A stretch of 47,304 nt of DNA. Source: Streptomyces sp. ISL-11. Lineage in GTDB: Bacteria; Actinomycetota; Actinomycetes; Streptomycetales; Streptomycetaceae. Made by a program: the position numbers and the translations under genes. Below, in pieces: positions 25,629 through 32,199 of this stretch. Each line of letters begins with the position of its first letter. Position 1 is the stretch's first letter. A model generated the notes under the pieces. The model was not told where the DNA came from and did no database searches. It saw only the letters and a program-made list of their open reading frames with translations. The stretch covers positions 1-47,304 of the forward strand of contig NZ_JAGGOL010000028.1 in NCBI RefSeq assembly GCF_018614525.1. The letters run 5' to 3'.

Positions 25629-26462
25629 TCAGCTCTCGGGCCGGCGGCCGAAGTGGACGGTCTTGGCGGTCAGCAGGAACAGGTCCGCACGGTGGTCGAC
25701 GCCCGCCGGGTCCGCCGGGTCGAGCAGCCGGTCCAGCGTCGCCAGGTCCTCGGTCTCCAGACGCTCGGCGAGCAGCCCGCGGTGCCGTTCCAGGGACCGC
25801 CGCACCGACCGGCGCGGCCCCTCGGCGAGCGGCGCGGGGTGGTCCACGAGGAACGTCCTGGAGCGCACGCCCGTGAGTCCGGCGGTCCGCAGCATGCCGG
25901 GCCAGTCCTCCACCACCGCCACCGATCCGGGCAGCTCCACCCGCATCCGGTCGAACCGGTCCGCTGTCGCCGCGTCCAGCCGGGCCTCCAGCCCGGGGCG
26001 CCCGAAGCCCAGGTCGCGCGGCAGCGAGCGGGGCGGCAGACCGCCCTCGACGACGGCCAGCGTGCCGCCGGGGCTCAGCAGTCCGGCCAGTCGCCGCAAC
26101 GCGTCCTGCTGGTCGCCCACGTGGTGCACGACCTGCCCCGACCACACGAGGTCCGCCGGCCCCAGGCCGTCGAGCCCCTCCGGGAAATCGGCCGCCCGGG
26201 TCCGCAGCCGGACACCGTCCCGCGCGGCCCGCTCCTCGGCGCGGGCCAGCAGCTCCGGCGCCCCGTCGACCGCGGTGACCTCGGCCTCCGGGAACAGCGC
26301 CGCCAGCCGGCAGGCGGCGACTCCGGGGCCGCTGCCGATGTCCAGGATCCGCGCGGGCCTCAGGTGCCGCAGCTCCTCGAAGGCCTGCCGTACGTAGGGG
26401 CTGTGCGTCTCGCCCTCCAGCTCCAGCATGTCGGCCATCGCGGCCCAGTCGAAGTCGTTCAT
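25629..26462 (-). CDS. SAM-dependent methyltransferase
   Basis: A 277-aa class I methyltransferase. Residues 38-51 (RILDIGSGPGVAAC) are the SAM-binding motif, followed by VTAVDGAPELL, then DLVWSGQVVHHVGDQ and LLSPGGTLAVVEGG. The C-terminal 120 residues are helical and may cap the active site. It is the first gene on its side of the divergent promoter region shared with the XRE-cupin regulator, and it is separated from the next gene by 192 bp holding another promoter. It may belong to the same pathway as the downstream operon or be controlled separately. The substrate is unknown. Confidence 0.85.
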   Translation of the reverse strand: MNDFDWAAMADMLELEGETHSPYVRQAFEELRHLRPARILDIGSGPGVAACRLAALFPEAEVTAVDGAPELLARAEERAARDGVRLRTRAADFPEGLDGLGPADLVWSGQVVHHVGDQQDALRRLAGLLSPGGTLAVVEGGLPPRSLPRDLGFGRPGLEARLDAATADRFDRMRVELPGSVAVVEDWPGMLRTAGLTGVRSRTFLVDHPAPLAEGPRRSVRRSLERHRGLLAERLETEDLATLDRLLDPADPAGVDHRADLFLLTAKTVHFGRRPES

Positions 26463-26537
26463 CGCGGGTGCTCCCTCAGCTCGGCGTCTTGTCGTCGGTC
26501 CGGCTCCTACCGCCGACCATGCGACCGGGCGGGCCCG

Positions 26538-26567
26538 TTTGACAAAGCTTGTTGCCGTTTCTGCAAT
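26538..26567 (+). promoter_or_regulatory. Promoter of leaderless XRE-cupin regulator, with -35 palindrome
   Basis: TTGACA (26539-26544) and TGCAAT (26562-26567) are 17 bp apart. Transcription would start at or next to the ATG at 26574, giving a leaderless mRNA. The -35 box lies in the palindrome TTTGACAAA (26538-26546). Its reverse reading, TTTGTCAAA, could act as a -35 for the divergent methyltransferase gene, so one bound repressor could block both. Confidence 0.55.
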
Positions 26568-26573
26568 GAGGGG

Positions 26574-27143
26574 ATGGAAGACGTCCTCGCCGCCGTCGGG
26601 CCCCGGCTCAAGCGCATCCGCAAGCAGCGCGACTGCACCCTCGCCGCCCTGTCGGAGATCACCGGGATCTCGGTCAGCACGCTGTCCCGGCTGGAGTCGG
26701 GCCGGCGGAAGCCGAGCCTGGAACTGCTGCTGCCGATCGCGCACGCCCACCAGGTGCCGCTCGACGAGCTGGTCGGCGCGCCACCGGTCGGTGACCCGCG
26801 GGTGCGGCTGAAGCCGCTCGCGCGCGGGGACTCGACGGTGGTGCCGCTGACCCAGCAGGCGGGCGGCCTGCAGGCGTTCAAGATGGTCATCGGGGCCTCC
26901 CGCAGCACGCCGGAGCTGCGGACGCACGAGGGTTACGAGTGGCTGTACGTGCTCGGCGGGACGTTGCGGCTGGTGCTCGCCGAGCACGATCTCGTGCTCA
27001 AGGTGGGGGAGGCCGCGGAGTTCGACACCCGGCTGCCGCACTGGTTCGGCAGCACCGGCGAGGCGCCGGTGGAGGTGCTCAGCCTGTTCGGGGCGCAGGG
27101 CGAGCGCATGCACGTCCGCGCGAAGCCCCGCGCCACCCGATAG
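26574..27143 (+). CDS. XRE-family regulator with C-terminal cupin domain
   Basis: A 189-aa regulator. The N-terminal helix-turn-helix (about 10-66, with CTLAALSEITGISVSTLSRLESG) is of the HipB/XRE type. Residues 95-175 form a cupin sensor (RTHEGYEWLYVLGGTLRLVL...VGEAAEFDTRLPHWFG). This architecture is common for regulators that sense small metabolites, such as PuuR of putrescine catabolism. It diverges from the methyltransferase gene and probably controls the accessory operon. Because PuuR has the same layout and polyamine genes surround the cluster, a polyamine-type ligand is a possibility. The start is supported by the closely placed promoter. Confidence 0.88.
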   Translation: MEDVLAAVGPRLKRIRKQRDCTLAALSEITGISVSTLSRLESGRRKPSLELLLPIAHAHQVPLDELVGAPPVGDPRVRLKPLARGDSTVVPLTQQAGGLQAFKMVIGASRSTPELRTHEGYEWLYVLGGTLRLVLAEHDLVLKVGEAAEFDTRLPHWFGSTGEAPVEVLSLFGAQGERMHVRAKPRATR

Positions 27144-27159
27144 CCTCGCGCACCGCCCC

Positions 27160-27193
27160 CGTACGGCTCCGCGTACCGCTCGTACGGCTCCGC
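27160..27193. repeat. 13-bp direct repeat between convergent genes
   Basis: CGTACGGCTCCGC occurs at 27160-27172 and again at 27181-27193, a 21-bp period. It fills the 58-bp gap between the XRE gene and the convergent orphan potD. It contains no clear terminator; its role is unknown. Confidence 0.5.
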
Positions 27194-27201
27194 CGGCCGG
27201 C

Positions 27202-28389
27202 TCAGAGGCCGACGATCCCGTTCCACTCCTTGGCGAAGCCCGGGCGCTCCCTGGACGTCATGTCGCGGGCCGTGGCCAGCCTCTTGCGCATGTCGTCGCT
27301 GGGGAAGATCAGGGGGTTCTCGGCCAGCTCGGCGGACTCCTTGTCCTTGGCCGAGGCGAGGACGTCGCGCGCGGCCGGGACGGGACAGACGTAGTTCACG
27401 GAGGCGGCGAGTTCGGCTGCGACCTCCGGCTGGTAGTAGTGGTCGACGAGCGCTTCCGCGTTGCGCTTGTGGCGGGCGAGGTTGGGGATCATCAGGCTCT
27501 CGGCCCACAGCTCCGCGCCCTCCTCCGGAACGACGAACTCGATGTCGGGGTTGTCGGCCTGGAGCTGGATGACGTCGCCGGAGTACGCCTGACAGGCCAG
27601 GACGTCGCCGGAGGAGAGGTCCTTGATGTAGTCGTTGCCGGTGAAGCGGCGGATGTGGCGGGCGCGGACGAGCCGGCGCAGCTGGTCGGTCATGGTGTGG
27701 AAGTCGTCGGCGGTCCAGCGGGTGACGTCGGCGCCGTTGCCCTGCATGAGCAGGGAGAACGCCTCGTCCATCCCGGCCAGCAGGGTGACCCGGCCGCGCA
27801 GGTCGCTCTTCCACAGCTCCGAGGTGTGCCGGATCTCGCGCCCCAGCTTCCTGCGGTTGTACGCGATGCCGGTGATGCCGGACTGCCAGGGGACGGCGTG
27901 CCGGCGGCCGGGGTCGAAGGGGGCCTTGCGCAGCAGCGGGTCGAGGTGGCGGGCGACGTTCGGCTGCCGGGAGCGGTCCATCTCCTGGACCCAGCCGAGG
28001 TGGACGTAGCGGGCGCACATCCAGTCGCTGACGACGACGAGGTCGCGGCCGGTGTCCTGATGGTTCATCAGTGCCGGACTGATCTTCCCGAAGAACTCGT
28101 CGTTGTCGTTGATCTCCTCGGTGTACTTCACCGAGACGCCGCTGCTCTTCTCGAACTCCTCCAGCGTGGGCCGCCGCCGGGCGTCCTCGTCGTCGGTGTC
28201 GATGTAGAGCGGCCAGTTGGCGAAGACGAGCCGCTTGTCGCTGCCGGAACGGTCCATCGCGGACCGGTCGCCCGGCCCGACGTACGCGGCGGGCACCCCG
28301 CATCCGGCGAGTGCGGCGGCCCCCGTGCCGGCGCCCAGCGCGCGCAGCAGGGACCGGCGGGACAGCGTCTTCACGGGGCTCACTCGCAT
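27202..28389 (-). CDS. Orphan polyamine-binding lipoprotein (second PotD-like)
   Basis: A 395-aa solute-binding protein close in sequence to the PotD at 11021-12205. Both share the mature start LVFANW/LAFSNW, the EINDN/DINDN..FFGK block, IRRFTGNDY and LQADNPDI. The signal has a Tat-like SRRSLLR and a lipobox LAGC. There is no permease or ATPase beside it, so it may feed the PotABC encoded at 8.0-10.9 kb with a different substrate preference, or act in sensing. It begins 17 bp after the MFS stop. A TTGTCC/CATGCT pair with a 17-bp spacer inside the end of the MFS gene could give a nearly leaderless transcript, so co-transcription is not certain. Confidence 0.9.
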   Translation of the reverse strand: MRVSPVKTLSRRSLLRALGAGTGAAALAGCGVPAAYVGPGDRSAMDRSGSDKRLVFANWPLYIDTDDEDARRRPTLEEFEKSSGVSVKYTEEINDNDEFFGKISPALMNHQDTGRDLVVVSDWMCARYVHLGWVQEMDRSRQPNVARHLDPLLRKAPFDPGRRHAVPWQSGITGIAYNRRKLGREIRHTSELWKSDLRGRVTLLAGMDEAFSLLMQGNGADVTRWTADDFHTMTDQLRRLVRARHIRRFTGNDYIKDLSSGDVLACQAYSGDVIQLQADNPDIEFVVPEEGAELWAESLMIPNLARHKRNAEALVDHYYQPEVAAELAASVNYVCPVPAARDVLASAKDKESAELAENPLIFPSDDMRKRLATARDMTSRERPGFAKEWNGIVGL

Positions 28390-28406
28390 TTCGGCAGCAT
28401 GGCTGG

Positions 28407-29933
28407 TCAGATCTTCGCGGACAATGTACGGCCTGTCCGGGAGTCGGCCGCATCTCCCGGCAGGGTGACGGGACGGGCCCCCGGGGCGAGCAGCGCGTGG
28501 ACGGTGAACGCTCCCAGGGCGCACAGGGCGGCGACCGACCAGAGGACGATGTGCCAGGCGTCGGTGAACTGTGCCGCGTGCAGCGCCCTTCCGGGCCCGG
28601 AGAGGTCCCCGGCGGCGATCCGCCCGGCCAGCTCGCCCGAGCCCGTACGGGCCTGGATCAAGCTGGTCAGCACCGCGCCGATCACGGCCAGCACCAGGGC
28701 GTTGCCGCCGCCCTTGACGGTGTTGAGGAATCCGGCCGCCATGCCGACCCGGGCAGGCTCCACCAGGCTCATCGCCTGGGCGTCGATGATACCGGCGACC
28801 AGGCCGTTGCCCGTGCCGATGGCGAGCAGGGGGCCGAGCAGGGCGAGGGAGGAGATGCCCGGGTGGAGCACGGTGAGCCAGGCGTTGCCGCCCGCGAGGA
28901 GGACGAGGGCGAGTCCGGCGAGGTACCGGGCGGGGACGCCCCGGTTGACGAGCCTGCCGCCGGCGGCGGGCAGGAAGAGCACGGGGGCCGTCAGCATCAG
29001 CATGCTCAGGCCGGCGTCCCGGGCCGAGAGGCCGTTGGCGCCCTGGAGGTAGGTGGGCAGGAACACCAGCACCCCGGAGGAGCCCACCGGAACGGCGAGC
29101 GCGGCCAGGCACCAGCCCATGAAGCGGCGGTCGCGGACCAGCGTCAGGTCGAGCACGGGGTGATCGCTGCGCCGCTCGACGGCCACGAACACCGCCAGCA
29201 GCAGGAGCCCGCCCCCGACGGGACCGAGGACGCGCGGGCTGCCCCAGCCGGCCTGCGCGCCCTGGGTGATGCCGAACATCAGCAGGGCCAGACCGCCGAT
29301 GAAGCTCGCCACGCCCGGCCGGTCGACCTTCGGGCGGTGCTCGGCGCGGGACTCGCCGACGAAGGCGACGCCGAGGAGGATGACCAGACCGGCGGCGGCG
29401 AAGAGCCCGAAGGTGACCCGCCAGCCGAGCCCCCCGACCATCCAGCCCGACAGCGTCGGCCCCGTCGCGAGGCCGATGCCCGAGATGGTGCCCATGGCGG
29501 CGAAGGCCCGGGTCCGGGCGGCGCCCTCGAACGTGGCGGCCAGGATCGCGCCGCCGCCGGCCATCACCCCGGCGGCACCGGCGCCGGAGAGCGTACGGGC
29601 CACGTCGAGCAGCGCGATGTCGCCCGCGGTGGCGCTGCCCAGCGCACCGACCGTGTAGACCGCGGCGCCCAGGGCGAAGATCCTGCGCCGGCCGAAGAGG
29701 TCGCCGAGCGAGCCGGAGACGAGCATGAAGGAGGAGGCCGTCAGGAAGTACCCGGTCACCACCCACTGGAGCGACGCGCCGGAGGCGTGGAGCTCCTCGC
29801 CGATGCGCGGGATGGCGACGGTCGTGCCGGACATGGACATGGGCAGCGTGAGGAAGCCCAGCAGGACCACGAGCACCGTGAGGACGGGGCTGGGCCGCCG
29901 GGTCCGGGAAGACCGCGAGAGGAGGGAGGACAT
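28407..29933 (-). CDS. MFS transporter, DHA2 (14-helix) drug-exporter type
   Basis: A 508-aa membrane protein with about 14 hydrophobic segments. Motifs of drug:H+ antiporters are visible: GDLFGRRRIFALG (motif A, after helix 2) and GAGAAGVMAGGGAILA near helix 4-5. It probably exports a hydrophobic or cationic compound. The ATG at 29933 lies about 7 bases after a -10-like TAGTTT, so the mRNA may be leaderless. A palindromic operator sits between its -10 and -35 boxes. No local TetR gene is present, so the repressor would act in trans. It sits between two polyamine genes and may be a later insertion in that set. Confidence 0.88.
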   Translation of the reverse strand: MSSLLSRSSRTRRPSPVLTVLVVLLGFLTLPMSMSGTTVAIPRIGEELHASGASLQWVVTGYFLTASSFMLVSGSLGDLFGRRRIFALGAAVYTVGALGSATAGDIALLDVARTLSGAGAAGVMAGGGAILAATFEGAARTRAFAAMGTISGIGLATGPTLSGWMVGGLGWRVTFGLFAAAGLVILLGVAFVGESRAEHRPKVDRPGVASFIGGLALLMFGITQGAQAGWGSPRVLGPVGGGLLLLAVFVAVERRSDHPVLDLTLVRDRRFMGWCLAALAVPVGSSGVLVFLPTYLQGANGLSARDAGLSMLMLTAPVLFLPAAGGRLVNRGVPARYLAGLALVLLAGGNAWLTVLHPGISSLALLGPLLAIGTGNGLVAGIIDAQAMSLVEPARVGMAAGFLNTVKGGGNALVLAVIGAVLTSLIQARTGSGELAGRIAAGDLSGPGRALHAAQFTDAWHIVLWSVAALCALGAFTVHALLAPGARPVTLPGDAADSRTGRTLSAKI

Positions 29934-29936
29934 GAA

Positions 29937-29972
29937 AGTAAACTACACCGTGCAGTGCAGTTAGGTAAACCG
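29937..29972 (-). promoter_or_regulatory. MFS gene promoter with TetR-type operator
   Basis: On the minus strand, TTTACC and TAGTTT are 18 bp apart, ending just before the ATG at 29933. Between them lies CTACACCGTGCAG (29943-29955), a 13-bp palindrome with one mismatched pair. TGCAGTGCAG and two GTAAAC copies flank it. The arrangement is typical of repression by a TetR-family protein. Confidence 0.5.
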
Positions 29973-30017
29973 GTCGGGGCAGTTTCCGGCGGCATGGGAC
30001 CCACGAGGTCACGGAAA

Positions 30018-30059
30018 ACGGCGGCGGCCCCACCGGGAAACCGGTGGGGCCGCCGCCGT
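30018..30059 (-). terminator. Rho-independent terminator after aldehyde dehydrogenase 2
   Basis: A perfect 19-bp stem (30018-30036 with 30041-30059) closes a 4-nt loop. TTTT follows directly on the minus strand. It is 14 bp after the stop of the aldehyde dehydrogenase and ends that transcript before the MFS promoter. Confidence 0.9.
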
Positions 30060-30073
30060 GCTCACGCCGTCGC

Positions 30074-31525
30074 TCAGTCCAGCGACGTCATCACGTGCTT
30101 GACGCGGGTGTAGTCCTCGAAGCCGTACGCCGACAGGTCCTTGCCGTAGCCCGACTTCTTGAATCCGCCGTGCGGCATCTCCGCGACCAGCGGGATGTGC
30201 GTGTTGATCCACACGCAGCCGAAGTCCAGCTTCTTGGACATCCGCATGGCGCGCCCGTGGTCCTTCGTCCACACCGAGGAGGCCAGCGCGTACTCCACGC
30301 CGTTGGCGTAGCCGACGGCCTGCTCCTCGTCCGTGAACGACTGGATGGTGATCACGGGGCCGAAGACCTCGTGCTGGACGATCTCGTCGTCCTGCTTCAG
30401 CCCGGAGACGACGGTCGGGGCGTAGAAGTAGCCCTTCTCGCCGACCTGGTGGCCACCGGTCTCGACCTTGGCGTGGGCGGGCAGCCGCTCGATGAAGCCG
30501 GCCACCTGGCGGAGCTGGTTGGCGTTGTTCAGCGGCCCGTAGAGCACGTCCTCGTCGTCCGGCTGACCGGTCTTCGTGCCGGCCGCGGCCTTGGCGAGCT
30601 GGGTCACGAACTCGTCGTGGATCGACTCGTGGACGAGCACCCGGGTCGCGGCCGTACAGTCCTGGCCCGCGTTGAAGTAGCCGGCGACGGAGATGTCCTC
30701 GACGGCCTTGGCGATGTCGGCGTCCTCGAAGACGACGACGGGCGCCTTGCCGCCCAGCTCCAGGTGGACGCGCTTGACGTCCTTGGCGGCGGACTCGGCG
30801 ACCTGCATGCCCGCGCGCACCGAGCCGGTGATCGAGGCCATGGCCGGCACCCGGTGCTCGACCATCAGGCGGCCGGTCTCACGGTCGCCGCAGAGGACGT
30901 TGAAGACGCCCTTGGGGTGGCCCAGCTCCTCCAGCACCCCGCCGATGATCTCGGCCATGAGGACCGTGGAGGCGGGGGTGGTGTCCGAGGGCTTGAGGAC
31001 GACGGTGTTGCCCGCGGCGAGCGCCGGGGCGAACTTCCACACCGCCATCATCATCGGGTAGTTCCACGGCGCGACCTGCGCGCAGACGCCGACGGGCTCC
31101 CGGCGGACGATGGAGGTCATGCCCTCCATGTACTCACCGGCGGAGCGGCCCTCCAGCAGGCGGGCGGCGCCGGCGAAGAAGCGGATCTGGTCCACCATCG
31201 GGGGGATCTCTTCGCTGCGGGTGAGCCCCAGCGGCTTGCCGGTGTTCTCGGACTCGGCGGCGATCAGTTCCTCGGCGCGCGCCTCGAAGGCATCGGCGAT
31301 CTTGAGGAGCACCTTCTGGCGCTCGCCGGGCACCAGGTCGCGCCAGGCCGGGAACGCGGCCTCGGCCGCGGCCATGGCCGCGTCGACGTCGGCGGAGCCG
31401 GACAGCGCGGCGGTGGCGTACGCCTCGCCGGTGGCCGGATTGACCACCTCGGTGGTCCGCCCGTCGGCGGCGTCCCGGAACTCTCCGTCGATGTAGTTGC
31501 GAAGACGACGCAGCTCGGTGGTCAC
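30074..31525 (-). CDS. Gamma-aminobutyraldehyde dehydrogenase-like aldehyde dehydrogenase (second copy)
   Basis: A 483-aa aldehyde dehydrogenase with N155 (APWNYP), E256 (HLELGGKAP) and C290 (NAGQDCTAA) as catalytic residues. The start is GTG at 31525 with AGGGG upstream. It diverges from the Lrp regulator and the putrescine-type aminotransferase, so it most likely oxidises 4-aminobutanal (1-pyrroline) from the aminotransferase to GABA. It is shorter at both ends than, and distinct from, the copy at 12391-13905. A TGTCGA/TAGGCT promoter with an 18-bp spacer lies at 31574-31603, and an ACGGAATC site is placed about 16 bp upstream of it. Confidence 0.9.
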   Translation of the reverse strand: MTTELRRLRNYIDGEFRDAADGRTTEVVNPATGEAYATAALSGSADVDAAMAAAEAAFPAWRDLVPGERQKVLLKIADAFEARAEELIAAESENTGKPLGLTRSEEIPPMVDQIRFFAGAARLLEGRSAGEYMEGMTSIVRREPVGVCAQVAPWNYPMMMAVWKFAPALAAGNTVVLKPSDTTPASTVLMAEIIGGVLEELGHPKGVFNVLCGDRETGRLMVEHRVPAMASITGSVRAGMQVAESAAKDVKRVHLELGGKAPVVVFEDADIAKAVEDISVAGYFNAGQDCTAATRVLVHESIHDEFVTQLAKAAAGTKTGQPDDEDVLYGPLNNANQLRQVAGFIERLPAHAKVETGGHQVGEKGYFYAPTVVSGLKQDDEIVQHEVFGPVITIQSFTDEEQAVGYANGVEYALASSVWTKDHGRAMRMSKKLDFGCVWINTHIPLVAEMPHGGFKKSGYGKDLSAYGFEDYTRVKHVMTSLD

Positions 31526-31573
31526 TTGTTGCCACCCCTTCTTCTTGTAGCTGTCCGGTGGGTGAGATACCCC

Positions 31574-31661
31574 AGCCTAGTCAGTAGGGCGACGCTTTCG
31601 ACATACCCATTAGCCATGAACAACGGAATCAGTTATTCCAAGCATCATCAACAACGAATTT
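31574..31661. promoter_or_regulatory. Divergent lrp / aldehyde dehydrogenase promoters sharing one ACGGAATC site
   Basis: On the minus strand, TGTCGA (31603-31598) and TAGGCT (31579-31574) with an 18-bp spacer serve the dehydrogenase. On the plus strand, TTATTC (31633-31638) and GAATTT (31656-31661) with a 17-bp spacer serve lrp. The site AACAACGGAATCAGTTATTC (31619-31638) overlaps the lrp -35 box exactly as at potD. For the dehydrogenase it is an upstream site. One protein could repress lrp and activate the dehydrogenase. Confidence 0.6.
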
Positions 31662-31701
31662 CATCGATTTAGGCTTGCTTCACGGCCGAGTCCCATGCAC
31701 A

Positions 31702-32199
31702 GTGGTCTCCGTGGCCACACGTAGCGCAGACCCGAAGGGCGTGCAGGGCACGCCGCCGATCGACGCCGTCTCCCTGGCGATCATCGAACAGCTCCAGGAG
31801 GACGGCCGCCGTCCGTACGCGGCGATCGGCAAGGCCGTCGGGCTGTCCGAGGCGGCCGTACGCCAGCGGGTGCAGAAACTGCAGGACCAGGGCGTGATGC
31901 AGATCGTCGCCGTCACCGACCCGCTCACCGTCGGATTCCGGCGGCAGGCGATGGTCGGCATCAACGTCGACGGCGACCTCGACCCGGTGGCCGACGCCCT
32001 GACCGCGATGGACGAGGTGGAGTACGTCGTGGTGACGGCCGGCTCCTTCGATCTCCTCATCGAGATCGTCTGCGAGGACGACGACCATCTCCTCGCGACG
32101 ATCAACAAGCGCATCCGTACCCTCCCGGGCGTGCGTTCCACCGAAAGCTTCGTCTACCTCAAGCTCCGCAAGCAGACCTACACATGGGGAACCCGATAG
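31702..32199 (+). CDS. Lrp/AsnC-family transcriptional regulator
   Basis: Protein of 165 aa from GTG at 31702; GTG at 31711 or TTG at 31675 are alternatives. The N-terminal AsnC-type helix-turn-helix begins around DAVSLAIIEQLQEDGR and includes AIGKAVGLSEAAVRQRVQKL. The C-terminal ligand-binding RAM domain runs from VGINVDGDLD to STESFVYLKL. These proteins form dimers and octamers, bind amino acids or related effectors, and often regulate the adjacent divergent gene and themselves. Its stop overlaps the aminotransferase start region, so the two are co-transcribed. It is the best local candidate for the protein that binds the ACGGAATC sites. Confidence 0.9.
   Translation: MVSVATRSADPKGVQGTPPIDAVSLAIIEQLQEDGRRPYAAIGKAVGLSEAAVRQRVQKLQDQGVMQIVAVTDPLTVGFRRQAMVGINVDGDLDPVADALTAMDEVEYVVVTAGSFDLLIEIVCEDDDHLLATINKRIRTLPGVRSTESFVYLKLRKQTYTWGTR

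Noticed and set aside
25539..27143. A 534-codon plus-strand frame that would fuse a long N-terminus to the XRE-cupin regulator
   Set aside because: The first 345 codons are antisense to the methyltransferase and Arg/Gly/Gln-rich. A promoter and ATG at 26574 give a normal-length regulator.
27202..30033. A 943-codon minus-strand frame through the MFS gene into the orphan PotD
   Set aside because: The part over the MFS gene is out of frame with it and low-complexity; only the last 395 codons encode the lipoprotein.
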